This document shows, in pieces, positions 23,992 to 36,237 of a DNA stretch of 64,000 nucleotides. The stretch comes from Chimonanthus salicifolius. Taxonomy: Eukaryota > Streptophyta > Magnoliopsida > Laurales > Calycanthaceae. The stretch covers positions 63,429,413 through 63,493,412 of the forward strand of contig CM023541.1 in assembly GCA_013350335.1 (NCBI GenBank), in the 5' to 3' direction. The notes under the pieces were generated by a model, which was not told where the DNA came from, searched no databases, and saw only the letters and a program-made list of their open reading frames with translations. How positions within the stretch are numbered: position 1 is the first letter of the stretch; each line of letters starts with the position of its first letter. The translations under genes were made by a program, and so were the position numbers.

Positions 23992-25602
23992 GGCAATTTG
24001 GACTATAAGATTGCGACTTTGAATTATCTGAAATCAGTCGGACCCTCCTCTTTCTTGCACCTTGTGAGGGACAACCATTGCGTCTATGGAGATTGGAGAA
24101 TGATAATAAGAATGAGGGTGCAATTATTATTATTATTAAAAAAAAAAAAAAAGAGTACTAGGTTTTATGTTCTGAACCCTATTCTGGGGGCTGAACGAAT
24201 GGGCAAGAAGCTATTGCTATCTTCTATTTGAGTAACTTACACTTCGTTGTTTTTATGTTGGAACAGAGAAATTCGCACAAATCTTTTTAATTGCAGTTGG
24301 TGGTCAGGAAGAATAGAGTTGGAGTCCAATTTCTGTTTTTGCTATGGATTTCTTTGCTGTTTCCAATTGATCTTACAATTTTGCCATTGTGCCAGGGATT
24401 GAGTACTTGTTAAATACTTGAATTTTAGACGCTGTTCTCCTGCTTCTATTGTTGGCATCTTTGATGCGTTTGTTTTGCAAGTTTTGGATTTGTTGCTTAC
24501 ATGGAGTCAAGTCTAATGGCCATAATAGTTTGCATCTGTCTGATGTTTGCTTGTATGGATGGGGTTGAATGGAAAGAAGAATTCAGCGATGATGGCAGTA
24601 CCAGAGTGATGGGGATATATTGTCAATTATTGTCTCTTCATTTGTTGCTGAGTGGTGAATTGACTAGGTCCAATCAAGAAATCTATTCTTATTGTTCGGA
24701 TGTTGTTTATGTGTACATAATGTTTTTATTTTATTTTTGGCAATAAATTGATTAGACTGAAAATGAAGTTGGAAGAATATTTTGGATTCCAAGTGACCGA
24801 GAACAGTGGTAAAAGGAGATGAGTGGAGAACAAGAACTCATATAGTTGATCTACGTTGATGGGATGAGGCGACCACAGGTGGTGGGAGACTTCAATGAAG
24901 AAGACAGCAGCAGTCAAAGCAAGAGTGACGGCTCTTATTTGCAACAAAACAATGAGAAGAAACAGTATGTTCTGCAGAGTAAATTGGTGAAAAATCCGAT
25001 GGGTCCTGGGTCCTTTCCGTATTCATGTGTCTTGTATTAAATCCTTTAGGTTGAGTTTTTGAGGTTTTTGTCGATCAACAGACAGGGTTTTGTTGGTTGA
25101 GAAACATATGTTGATTGTTGTTAGAAGGTTCAAAATTGCAGGAGTTTTAGGGTGGTTATTGTTTGGTCTATAATTGATTGAAGGGTTGTGGTGGGGGGGT
25201 GAACTGAATGGATGCTTGATAACTATGTCATTTCAAATGTTTGTGGTGTTACTTCTATATTTATTTGTTTATTGAAGATTGCTTTATTTATTTATTTAGG
25301 AGTTAACCAAATGTGGTGAACAAATGTGTGTGGTTTGATTATTGTGGTGAACAAATAGTTTGCATATTTGGTTATTGCTTGGTACTAACTTCTTGCACTG
25401 CTGAAAGGCCCAAGTTTTCTTTGGTTGTAGGGTGCTGTGACCTTATTTGTGATTTTTGCATTTGGTTTCATATTAGGGTTTGATTATGTATGAATTTTAA
25501 TTGAGATCCATCTCTATGTTGAGTTTGTTTTTGGAACTTGTGTTTACTTCGAAAGGATAGGCTTCCATTTCTATATCTAAATGCCTCCACTATTTAGGAT
25601 AG
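23992..25602. other. Downstream part of copy B up to the LTR element
   Basis: ITPK1 trailer and following DNA, shared with A to 24841 and with C from 24400. Two short frames (24501-24746 and 24846-25040) are conserved with C. The second contains an SSSQSKSDGSYLQQNN stretch that could be a relic exon, but no domain or splice structure supports a gene. Confidence 0.5.
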
Positions 25603-26845
25603 TGAAGCAGGCTCGGTAGGATAAGGCGCCCTACTCAATCGCTTAGCGGAAGCTCTTGTGTAAAATAAGAACCAATACAAGTTTAATGCAACCCGATAAT
25701 TCAAAATTATAAAATCCAACCCAAATAAGCAATGGAATTAATTGAATCGGATTAATTTAAACACACACGAGTGAGTTTTTTTTTTTTAAAAAAAATTCAA
25801 TTAGGCTGTCTAAAAAAAACCTAGAACAATACTCTAAATCAAATCAGCGCCACTTCAGATTTTGAAACTGGTTTGAATCCTTAAATCACTCACAAATTGA
25901 CAGTAAAATCTACACAGAAAATCCACTTTAAGTTTCCAACAAGTTTCAGAAATCTGAACAAATTTTCAATTAAATTCAGTTTCAAATTAATTTATCAAAC
26001 TGTTTTAATCATGAATCAGATTGAAAACAAACACTTTAAAATTTCACACACACGTTTCAGATTCAACGTGTCAACACCAGCGAGTCGACGTGACTCGGGT
26101 TAATTAAACCATCAGCGGTGACGCTGCGTTCACGGGTTTAATCAACTATAACGAACCGATTCAATTAACTCCAAAAACTTAGATGAGTTAAGAATTACTT
26201 GTTTCTCTGAAGAGGAGAGTCCACTCGATCCTCAAGACGCCTCAACTCGGTGAGGGATCAACAAGCACTCGGCTTGGCTCGGCTGCAACCTTAGTTGTCT
26301 TAGGCCTCAATCAAATTTTCCCATGGAAAATAAAAACACAAATTTTATTCATCAAAATAACTCCCCTTTTACTCATTGATTACATGTTTATATAGAAAAG
26401 ATCCACCGACTGAGCCTAAGAGCTGACCCTCCCTCTTTTACTTGGATTTGGAAACGTGAATAAAACAAATCCTAAATTAAACACCTACTAACAATAAGGC
26501 ACCTAATAATAATAAAGCAACTACTAAAATAAAACTAAGGAAACCACTACCGAATAAAAAATCCAATCCTAATATGATTAGGATCCAGATTTCGTTGGCT
26601 ATGCTGACTCACGCCTCATGCATGGCTTTCACAAGTATTGGGCTGACAAGCTAGGACTGAACTGTCACTTGTTAGGCCATTGATTGGGCCGGGTCTTGGA
26701 CTTGACATCTGAATTGGGCTTGCACCCACCGGGATCGAAAATAAAATTTTGATCTTTCGACTCGCGACCCGAACTTGCTAATTTGATAATGTACCCGCCC
26801 AGGTCTAAATTAAAATTTTGATTATGTCCACATACGCCCGCATCA
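25603..26845 (-). repeat. 3' LTR of the Ty3-type element
   Basis: Left copy on the plus map, 3' in element orientation. It contains a minus-strand TATA box (CTATATAAACATG, about 26383-26395), as does the other LTR. Confidence 0.85.
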
Positions 26846-27259
26846 TTCTCCCGCTCTCGGAGAAAACTCGTCCTCGAGTTTATAAGGTTCGTCGACGAAG
26901 GGTGCGGTCTTCTCATAGTCTTTCTCCTGTGCTTCAATGAAATGTCATTATGCTGAATACTCAATCGTTGTGGAGTACTCACTTTGGAGATGTCGCCTCG
27001 GGACCTACCAAAAGTGACTGGATGGTAGGTGTTGAGGACTGTCTCTCATAACCTTCCCAATAGAGTCGACATATGGCCAGATGGTGTGGTCTGAGTCCAC
27101 AAGATGCCGGTCATCTATCCCCAGTGTACGAACCTGTACGGACCAATCTTTGTTGCCTCTGTCAGTAGCATCTTCTTGCTGCTTCTCAATAGACTGTGGC
27201 TCAGGATGGGATCTGGGTACCTCAAGTTCCTGCTTCAGGATGGAACTTGCCTCAAACTG

Positions 27260-28015
27260 TCAAATACATCTATGTGTTGAACCTATATCTGTTGTAGCTT
27301 CATGAACTGCTAACACTTGTGAGATACTGGGTGTAGCCAACTGGTTCATGTGTTCTTCCAACATTGGATCAACACAAGGTCTATGCTCACCCAATGTTTC
27401 CATGGGATAAACATCACAAAACACAAACTCAGCGATAGCCTCGACCTTTGTGCCACTATGTTGTATGTCGACCACTCGAGGTTCACAACTTTGAACTGGA
27501 TGTTCCTGTAGCGTCTCCAAGAGTTGCATATTCATGGAGTCCGTTTCCACAGAATCATCGACATCTTCCTCACTAGAGGAATCTGAGTCAACAATTTCGA
27601 CTTGTGCAGTCGTGTCTACTTCATTAGTAAATCGGACGAATCGTTGCCTTCTCTCAGGCTGTCGAACGACATGTCTTGCCCTATGTCTGTGATAATAAAA
27701 ACTTTCGTCTGAACTTTCATCTGAACTTTGATTTGAATTGTCATCTGAACTTTCTTCAGAAGATGAGTATCTGGAGTACCTTGAGATCACTGATGGCGAA
27801 CTAGAAGGGTGTTGGCTTGCTTGATTCTTTAGAGCCGCAATCTCTCTCTGTAGATTAACACATGACTCAAATAACAAATCAAACTGCCTGTCGAGGTCTT
27901 TAGAGAATTCAACTCGATCATCTTCTGGAGCGTGTCTCACATGACGACTCTTACTAGAATGAAACCAGTCACTATTCCTGGCTTGTCGGCCACGAAGGCG
28001 GTCACGTCTTGTCAT
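27260..28015 (-). CDS. Gag-like protein of the Ty3-type element
   Basis: 251 residues starting MTRRDRLRGRQ just inside the primer-binding site, where gag begins. The N-terminal part is basic. Residues about 36-65 contain a predicted helix (DLDRQFDLLFESCVNL), followed by serine- and acid-rich tracts (SSSEESSDD, DSDSSSEEDVDD). No CCHC zinc knuckle and no capsid motif that I can recognise is present, and the frame stops without entering a protease. Position says gag; sequence alone does not prove it. It resembles the layout of short elements that keep only a gag frame. Confidence 0.5.
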   Translation of the reverse strand: MTRRDRLRGRQARNSDWFHSSKSRHVRHAPEDDRVEFSKDLDRQFDLLFESCVNLQREIAALKNQASQHPSSSPSVISRYSRYSSSEESSDDNSNQSSDESSDESFYYHRHRARHVVRQPERRQRFVRFTNEVDTTAQVEIVDSDSSSEEDVDDSVETDSMNMQLLETLQEHPVQSCEPRVVDIQHSGTKVEAIAEFVFCDVYPMETLGEHRPCVDPMLEEHMNQLATPSISQVLAVHEATTDIGSTHRCI

Positions 28016-28073
28016 AACTAACCCCTGATCGAAGGATGAGTCTCAATTGACTCCGAAGCTCTAATAGCCATTC

Positions 28074-29315
28074 TGATGCAGGCTGGGTAGGATAAAACGT
28101 CCTACTCAATCGCTTAGCGGAAGCTCTTGTGTAAAATAAGAACCAATACAGGTTTAATGCAACCCGATAATTCAAAATTATAAAATCCAACCCAAATAAG
28201 CAATGAAATTAATTGAATCGGATTAATTTAAACACACATGAGTGAGTTTTTTTTTAAAAAAAAAATTCAATTAGGCTGTTTATAAAAACCCTAGAACAAT
28301 ACTCTAAATCAAATCAGCGCCACTTCAGATTTTGAAACTGGTTTGAATCCTTAAATCACTCACAAATTGACAGTAAAATCTACACAGAAAATCCACTTTA
28401 AGTTTCCAACAAGTTTCAGAAATCTGAACAAATTTTCAATTAAATTCAGTTTCAAATTAATTTATCAAATTGTTTTAATCATGAATCAGATTGAAAACAA
28501 ACACTTTAAAATTTCACACACACGTTTCAGATTCAACGTGCCAACACCAGCGAGTCGACGTGACTCGGGTTAATTAAACCATCAGCGGTGACGCTGCGTT
28601 CACGGGTTTAATCAACTATAACGAACCGATTCAATTAACTCCAAAAACTTAGATGAGTTAAGAATTACTTGGTTCTCTGAAGAGGAGAGTCCACTCGATC
28701 CTCAAGACGCCTCAACTCGGTGAGGGATCAACAAGCACTCGGCTTGGCTCGGCTGCAACCTTAGTTGTCTTAGGCCTCAATCAAATTTTCCCATGGAAAA
28801 TAAAAACACAAATTTTATTCATCAAAATAACTCCCCTTTTACTCATTGATTACATGTTTATATAGAAAAGATCCACCGACTGAGCCTAAGAGCTGACCCT
28901 CCCTCTTTTACTTGGATTTGGAAACGTGAATAAAACAAATCATAAATTAAACACCTACTAACAATAAGGCACCTAATAATAATAAAGCAACTACTAAAAT
29001 AAAATTAAGGAAACCCCTACCGAATAAAAAATCCAATGCTAATATGATTAGGATCCAGATTTCGTTGGCTATGCTGACTCACGCCTCATGCTTGGCTTTC
29101 ACAAGTATTGGGCTGACAAGCTAGGACTGAACTGTCACTTGTTAGGCCATTGATTGGGCCGGGTCTTGGACTTGACATCTGAATTGGACTTGCACCCACT
29201 GGGATAGAAAATAAAATTTTGATCTTTCGACTCGCGACCCGAACTTGCTAATTTGATAATGTACCCGCCCGGGTCTAAATTAAAATTTTGATTACGTCCA
29301 CATACGCCCGCATCA
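28074..29315 (-). repeat. 5' LTR of the Ty3-type element
   Basis: Right copy on the plus map, 5' in element orientation, differing from the other LTR at only scattered positions. This indicates a recent insertion. Confidence 0.85.
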
Positions 29316-31166
29316 TTTAGATTGTCCATGTTGACCCAAACGACGTTACCTTTTGTACAGAAACTCTGCAGCATCCATGAACGTTTTCTTTCGCAGAGAG
29401 AAGACTCTTTGAGCATGAACATAATATCTACTTGATTTTGTGAGAAGGTGGGGGAGTGTTAATGTCACGAGCATTCGGGTCAACTTGGTTGAGTTGGATC
29501 CAAATCAGTCAGGAATGATCTTGAGTATCAGTCAAACTCTGAAAAGATATAAATTGGAAAAAAAAAGATTTGTCTTCCAGGGAAAGTCACAACAAGTGGT
29601 TCTTTTGTTAAGATGTTTAAGCATACTCTTCAATTGATCTATTTTTAAATGTGCGTTATGGAACTATAATTTTTTTTGGAAAACTCAGATATAGTCTTAC
29701 TAAAACCCCCATGGATGAGCCTACTACCTCCAAAGCACAATAAGATTAAGCCATGGGAGCTCAAACCCACAACTTCCCTGTTCTTAAGGCGGGAGGTAAC
29801 CAATGTGGGTAACCATAAATTTTGAAAAATTCAATCTGTATAGAATTAGTGTGTCATGTCAATATTAGCATTTGCAAGTAACAAATTTAAGTCCAAATAT
29901 ATAAGGAAATGGGTGATTATTAGTTTAGGGGAGACCTGTGAACGAGCATCACCTTAAAGGGAAACCTGAGTTGAAATGTGCGGTTGACATAAATCAGTGA
30001 AAGGTATCAAGTAATTTGTTAGGCAAGCCCACCATGATTCTTTCAAGAGATCTTGAACGTTGAATGTAGGGAAGTCATTAGGGGTGCAACCTGCCCTGGA
30101 TACCGGATGAAAAACAAGTCGAAAATATCGGGTTCTGGTTGGCAGGAGCTCAGTTTGGACTATTTTTGGGCTCAAAGTACCATGGCCTAATTTGAATTCA
30201 ATGTTAGCTGGGCCTAGTTTAAGAAAGCTCAACTTTAGCTAAAAAACCTGAATTTGAGCTAAAACTAATAAAAATGAAGTTTTAGTTATATTGTAAAGGA
30301 ATGTGATATTTATATTTATATTTGATAACAATAGCACTACAAACCTATCTTGTACCAAAAGAGGCGGACATATGGATTTTAGATTTGAAATTGGGTTATA
30401 CCTTACAAACAGAATGTGGTTCACAGGCTCAGGTTTTAACAATTTGAATCAACTAGGCCCAGTATTGGGCTCAGGTCCTTTAAATACAAATCAGGCCTAG
30501 CCTTAAGTTGGTCTAAATCCTGGCTCTGCCTACCTGAGTTGCAACCAGAATCTGTCATGGACTGATGAGCTTGGGAAATCTGGAACTATACAGAAGCATG
30601 ATAGGATGGATCTTGCTATGAATTTAAAGAGGCCCAACAGAGAGATGGGTTGACTTCAGGCTTCAGGTAACTTGTAATTTATTGAGGCCCTGTCAAGGAA
30701 TGAACACATAATTGATTAATTTTATGTCACAAACATAGAGGCTACGATGCATGGACAAAGACTTTATAGATAAAAATAAAATGTTTTGACATGGATATTT
30801 TGCCGACATCAAAGTGTCTTTAAAATATATCTTATAAGTAGGTCATGAACGAGACTTTCGTAATTGATTGCATTGGTGAGATTATTGAGGCCCAAATCTC
30901 AGATTTCTTTCCATCTTCAGGGCCAGTTTAGTTTTGAGTATAGACCTTGGGCAGTCAAATTTATTAGCAAAATAATATATGGCACCATGTTTATTAATGG
31001 AGTAGGTCCTGGCTATAGGCAGAGTAAGCCGCTGCCTAAGGTTTAAAAAATTAGAAAATAAAAGAGAGATACCAATTGCAGTAGGGCCCATCTTAAGAGT
31101 TTCTATAGGACTCTCAATAGAAGTGATTCGACTTTTTTTTTTTTCACAATTAAAACGGTGAACTAC
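29316..31166. repeat. Right end of copy B
   Basis: Continues copy B after the LTR element and matches C 16096-17977. It contains the SINE at 29670-29807 and the candidate MITE at about 30079-30551. Homology ends near 31166 (AACGGTGAACTACCGA against GACGGTGAGCTATCAC in C). No gene is seen. Confidence 0.8.
29670..29807 (-). mobile_element. tRNA-like SINE (copy B)
   Basis: Orthologous to the insert at 16443-16580. Right flank GGTAACCATAA is intact; the left flank is decayed to GGAACTATAA. Confidence 0.7.
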
Positions 31167-31929
31167 CGAACTAACTCAAAATTATGAAATAGACTTCGAT
31201 GAAACTTGGCATAACACTGAAAGATGTGAAATAAAAAGATAAAATGCCAAAGGTTCATAAAGATAGTTCTCATGGATTCAAGTGATGTAAATCTCGTGGC
31301 AGAAGCTCCTGAGGATGAAGAGAGTCTTCTTTATCCAATCCCTGCCTTTCTTCGTTTCTTCTGTTAGTTTGTGGTTTTATTATTACTACTACTATTATTA
31401 TTATTGTTAACAACTCTAATGCAAACATCATTTCCTTATTTAATATGGCTTAAACATCTATTATCTCCATTGTATATCACCAATCATCTATCATTAGGTT
31501 GGAATTTTATTAATCAAAACATTGATTTAGGTGCAGGGGGAAAGTAGGCCTATATATACAATTAAATGTAGAGGCTTCAAATATTGATATAAAACCTTGA
31601 TCTCTGAGGTTAGGTTGACCCATTCTGGAAAAAATATAAACCTGCTGATGAAATAATGTCTCAACTGAATCTTTCCACAAATTGCACCGAAATTTATCGT
31701 TTTTTACTTTTAATGGCATGACTTGTTATAAGATGAATCTAAAATAATCAAACTCAATGACAATATTGATCGATGTTGGTTGGTCTTTTTAACTATTATT
31801 ATTAATCTTTCATGTTCCATATCAAATCTAACGACGATCCTCTATTGTAATTTATTGTTTTCTTAATAAGGGTCGTGGCAACTTAGTTTTTGAAAATACC
31901 CCTCTAACCCTCCCCATTAATTAAACTTA

Positions 31930-32094
31930 TAGTCGATATTTTTCTCTCTCCTCCTCTTTTTTTTAAAAAACAGTTGATATCGGCCGATATTATGAATATC
32001 GGTCGAACCGATATGATATCGGCCGATATTCGACTGTCCAAAACTATTTCATATCGGCCGATACGATATGTATCGGCAGATATTTGTAACCCTG
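31930..32094. mobile_element. CGGCCGATAT-family MITE, left end unclear
   Basis: Contains four GATATCGGCCGATAT-type palindromes and ends TATTTGTAACCCTG, matching the family's right terminus. The left part shares the internal TATTTTTCTCTCTCC with the 60793 element, but no CAGGGG terminus is left. Right flank CTTATACC has only a partial partner. Confidence 0.45.
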
Positions 32095-32779
32095 CTTATA
32101 CCCATGTCTATTCCAACTTAGTGTTTTAACTATTATCAATCATTTTCATGTGCAACAAAGTAGATCCTTAGGTTGGAATCTCTTATATTGGGCAAGAGTA
32201 GGTAATTAGTTGTTTGTTATAAATTAGAATCATACCTACTATATTTGGCTGTACTGTCCTACTTGATAGGAATTTGGTCATTTATCAAGATTTAATGAGC
32301 AACTACACACCCAAAATCACCTATTTTACTAATAGCGGAAGTGGTTATATAGATAAGCTCAAATGCTGTTTACTAAATTGGACGTCTATGGGTGTAACTG
32401 TGTAAAGTGTCGGAGACTCGCATCAACGTCAGATATTGAACTAATCATATCAGAAAAAGGATTTGGAAATTTGATACCATATTTAAATAAAAATAATGTG
32501 CAAAAAAGACTAACTAAAAAATAATGTACTGACTTTATTTTAAATTATCAAGTGATAAATACATTAATATTTGAATTATTTTTTAAGAGAGAAAGTTGTG
32601 ATGCTATTTTTGTTATTTTAGAAGATAATGTTAAAAAAACACTAAAAGAGTTTATGAAAAATCTTTAAAGAATTTGAAATACGTATACGTGCCTTGTACA
32701 TTTTGACCAATACATATAACATTGGCTTTACTTTGTGTCGTTGGCTTGTTGTTGGGTGGGACTCACATGCGTTGTTGTT

Positions 32780-32925
32780 CATTTAAGGTTTTAAGATTAA
32801 ACTAGAGGTCTTGAGTTCGACTCATCCTAAGTTTACCTGATACACAATGCTTGCAGGTGATTTCGTGTATCCATAGATTAATCTCACCTCCAATGTAGAG
32901 CAGAGTACCTATATTATTAAAAAAC
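32780..32925 (+). mobile_element. SINE-like repeat
   Basis: Carries a box-B-like GAGTTCGACTC and ends in TATTATTAAAAAACTA. A diverged relative with GGTCTCGAGTTTGATTC and the same TATATTATTAAAAAA end lies at about 36985-37140. Boundaries and target duplications are not resolved. Confidence 0.35.
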
Positions 32926-33173
32926 TATTTGTATGGAACCCATTTGGATTAGTTAAAAATATTCGTACGGGACCCATTTGGATTAGTCATCATCAGGATC
33001 TTTGACAGAGTAAGAAGGCATTCCAGAGTTAAGGCAGATTGTATATATCAGTACCGGGCTTCCACCTCAAAAGACTAGTATAATATGTGGAATAATCTAG
33101 TTCCATATAAATTTTTAGTTTTCCCCCTTTACAATCGATGTGAGACTCTCGTTCGCACGAACAAGATACTCTT

Positions 33174-33400
33174 CCACCCAGTGACCATTTGGACTACATG
33201 TCAGAATGACTATCTTCACTATATTGTTTCATGCAAATGGATAGGTGAACAGATGTAGAAAAAGTAGAGAGAGAGAGAAGCGTACACTCTGGTACCCAAT
33301 GACCATCTAGACTGCATGTAGTCAGAATTATGCTGTTTCATGCAAATGGATGGGTGAATAGAAACAGAAAAAAATAGAGAGAGAGAGAGAGAGAGAGGAT
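33174..33400. repeat. Tandem duplication of ~115 bp with (GA)n ends
   Basis: Two units (about 33174-33285 and 33289-33400) share TTTCATGCAAATGGAT and GTGAA and each end in a (GA)n tract; the second tract is longer. Confidence 0.75.
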
Positions 33401-34360
33401 AAGATTGTTAGGTCGGCAATGGCTTTGCAGCAGTCAATGACTTGTGTTCAAAGAAAATGAGCTTTCACCTAATAGGTAACAAATAATCTGACTTTCCCAA
33501 AAGTACACATAACAACATTACATTATTATATAATCCGAAAAGACTACCCCTTTATTTCTTTATTTATTGATTCATGTAACACTCTTGGACCATCATCATC
33601 ATTGTCATTGGAAAAATGTTCCAAACATGATTGAAAATTGGATATATATATGTTGCTGATTTCTAACTGTCCACAGGTTGGGATAATCCTAAGCAGATTA
33701 TCCTTTTTATCAAAGGTCAAACCATGTCTTTCACCCATGGAAGCCTTCTAATTCCAGAAGCTGGTCATTTTCACTTCTCTTTCGTGTTACTTGCCATCTC
33801 CAACTAACCTATTTTGTAATTAAATACTTCTTTTCATATCTAAGCTACTCATTATCATCATTAATAATTATTTTTCATCTCTTTGGGTTGGCTTTTTTTT
33901 TATATTCTCAATCGACTCTTGCAAGAGAAGAAGTAGTTAAGAAAAAGCTCAAAAAAACAAATACTAGATAGGAAAATGTTTACATAATGAAATGTATTTT
34001 TCGTTTTTAACAAATACATTTATTTTTTAAGCAACTCTCCATCACAATTTAAATCTTCCAATTCAAACAAACTAACTAATGAATGAACAATCTTTTATGT
34101 ACACTAGCACCATTTTCCAATGATCTGAAGATAGTCTTGCAGCCTCCGCTACGATTCGATCATCGAAGGTGCCGAGTGGCTGCGAAAATACAGAAATAGT
34201 CGATCCATACGTCAGTACGGATAGGAAAAATGAAAAAAAAAAGGAATGGGTCATTATCATGGCATAGAAATTCAACTGTTTTATGACCGACATCAAATAG
34301 AATAAATGTGAACATATGTAAAACCAAAGAAAAAGAAGAAGAAGAAAGAAGAAGAATTGC

Positions 34361-36120
34361 TTACTCTATGAAATCCGACCAATGACAGTTCCCTACTTGA
34401 TCATCAAAGTCGAGTTCTCGGCAAGCTTCAAAGGCAGTTGAGATGGATGAATGGGCAGAAATGTTGTTCGGGTTGATTTGGACACCCGGAGGAACCATAG
34501 CAGTAGCAGGATTTGAAGGTGTAAACATGCTAGAGCTACCGATGTAGTTACTCACATCACAATTATTATTTTCAAATATTGAACCGGACATTTTCGATCC
34601 AGGACCATTTATTTCTGTCATTAGCTGATTTTCAACATAAGCTAATGGTTCTTCTAGAGCTTGATAATGGTTGGGTATTTGAGTCTCGTTTAAATTCGAA
34701 AAATTCAAAGGCATTGACATGGAATCATGAGCAAGACCAAGAGAGGGACTAAGAAGCCCACTGTCGGACACATTCAAATGATAGTTGGAGAAGGAAGGTG
34801 ACCCGAATATGTTAATTCCTTGCAGTATCTGCAACAATTTGAATCGGGCTAGCTGTGCGGTGTCTGCCTGCAGTCTTAAAGCACTGTCCCAAGGGTTCAT
34901 CATATATCCGAAGTTCGACCCGCCAAGCAAATGACTGAGACTTTCAAGTAGATTTAGATCAGTTCTGGGCTTATGGGTCACCGGATCGATACCCATTTGA
35001 AGTAGTTTTTTCTTCAGATGGGTATTCCAGAAATTCTTGATTTCGTTATCCGTCCTCCCCGGAAGATTGTTTGCGATAGCAGACCACCTGCGAGCAAACA
35101 AATAGAAGATCGAAAACCACAAGTCAGTTCCTTGTTCACTAAAAGTAGAAAAGAGAGGCTTGCTCTCCTCTCTCTCCAACAGTAGGAATTCAATTCAGGC
35201 CTATAGATGATCCACTCTACTACTATCTCTGATTCAATTCTAGAACTAATAACAAGTAGTGTTCTTGATGAATTCAGTGCAATAAGCATAGTTGCAAGGC
35301 TAGAATTCAGATAGTCTATGCATACACTTTGTTGGGTTTGGCTCAAAAGGCTTTATTGGGCCAGGGTGTGTTTATGTAAGGCCCATCAAGTCAGATCTGT
35401 GTTTTATGTAATGTCAAGTATATATGGGATTTTTCTCTTGGGTGTTCTGTGTGTTGTGTATTTTTTTATGAGTGAGAGAGGAGAGAAAAGAGAACAGAGA
35501 GAAAAAGAGACTCGGAAGGGACACAGGGAAAGGATTGGGTAATTCTTGTAAGTATGTATGGTATTTTTCTTCACAGTAAAATCGTGCATCACGCTTCGTG
35601 GATGTAGGTAGATTTCACGTAAATATCTGTGTTATTATATGATTGATATGTGGTTTGATTAATTTATTCTGCAACACACTCATCGAAAAACATCCAATAG
35701 GAGTATTTTTACCACTTGACACAGAACAAATAGTTAAAATTATCAAATTATAAATACCAATCTATACAAGTGATGTAACAACTTCTGATTGGTGTATGCT
35801 CTAGTGAGCAAACTATATCTGTGGAACGGTACAGAGAAATGAAGTGGAGAAGCTTACTTGTTTCCGAGAACTGAGTGAAGCTCGACGATAATTCTCTCTT
35901 CGTCTTGGGTGAATTTTCCGCGCTTGATGTCTGGTCTCAAATAATTAGCCCACCGGAGTCGGCAGCTCTTCCCACATCGGTTCAGTCCGGCTAGTTTTGG
36001 GAGTGCTCCCCAGCTTCCATGCCCATGTTCTTGAATGTAATTCATCAGCTTTTGATCTTCTTCTGGTGTCCATGGACCTTTCTTCAAACCAATTTTATCA
36101 CAACAAGGAGACCTCCCCAT
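34361..36120 (-). CDS. MYB9: R2R3-MYB transcription factor, MYB9/MYB107 type
   Basis: Two coding exons: 35858-36120 (ATG at 36118-36120) and 34361-35087, joined in frame across a 770-bp GT-AG intron, giving 329 residues. Residues 1-116 are the two MYB repeats, with tryptophans at 17, 37 and 57 in R2, and F70, W89 and W108 in R3. After them comes [20 protein letters not shown], shared by many plant R2R3 factors. The protein ends in an acidic, Trp-containing motif (NCHWSDFIE). Arabidopsis MYB9 and MYB107 activate suberin assembly genes in seed coats; MYB9 lies next to ITPK1 there, supporting this assignment. The usual first MYB intron is absent. A GTAAG donor-like string overlaps the stop, so an extra 3' exon cannot be excluded. 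A solo LTR lies in the intron. Confidence 0.88.
35330..35676 (+). mobile_element. Copia solo LTR in the MYB intron
   Basis: 347 bp from TGTTGGGTTTGGCTC to ATTCTGCAACA, flanked by CACTT (35325-35329) and CACTC (35677-35681), four of five bases matching. The interior has a purine-rich GAGAG block and then CACGCTTCGTGGATGTAGGT and TTCACGTAAATATC, typical of the R/U5 part of plant copia LTRs. It is antisense to the MYB gene. Confidence 0.85.
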
Positions 36121-36237
36121 TATTCCTGTAAAGTTTCAGAGAAGAACTCTACAAGAATCAAGAGCTTTTTTATTTTGATGGTTTGTGTTGGAAAAGGAAA
36201 AGAAGATTAGCATAGAAAACCTGGCAAGTTGATGAGG

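Larger units (their letters stand above)
25603..29315 (-). mobile_element. Non-autonomous Ty3-type LTR retrotransposon
   Basis: Two near-identical LTRs (25603-26845, 1243 bp; 28074-29315, 1242 bp) begin TGAAGCAGG or TGATGCAGG and end GCATCA, enclosing a 1228-bp interior. On the minus strand the right LTR is followed after 3 nt by TGGCTATTAGAGC (28058-28070), a variant of the initiator-Met-tRNA primer site. The other LTR is preceded by CCGAGAGCGGGAGAA (26846-26860), the typical polypurine tract after an ACGAGTTTT stretch. Copy C keeps the empty site. The flanks are GATAG (25598-25602) and TTTAG (29316-29320), matching at three of five bases, so the target duplication is imperfect. There is no protease, reverse transcriptase, RNase H or integrase; the element must rely on a relative. 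Confidence 0.88.
31167..34360. other. Intergenic, repeat relics
   Basis: No gene recognised. It holds an ATCGGCCGATAT cluster (31930-32094), a SINE-like segment (about 32780-32925), a fragment with GATGTGAGACTCTC (about 33040-33175), and a tandem duplication with GA tracts (33174-33400). A 31-codon frame at 31274-31369 is too short to call. Confidence 0.5.

Noticed and set aside
31274..31369. 31-codon frame MDSSDVNLVAEAPEDEE
   Set aside because: Attractive composition but too short, without splice context or a homologue I can name.
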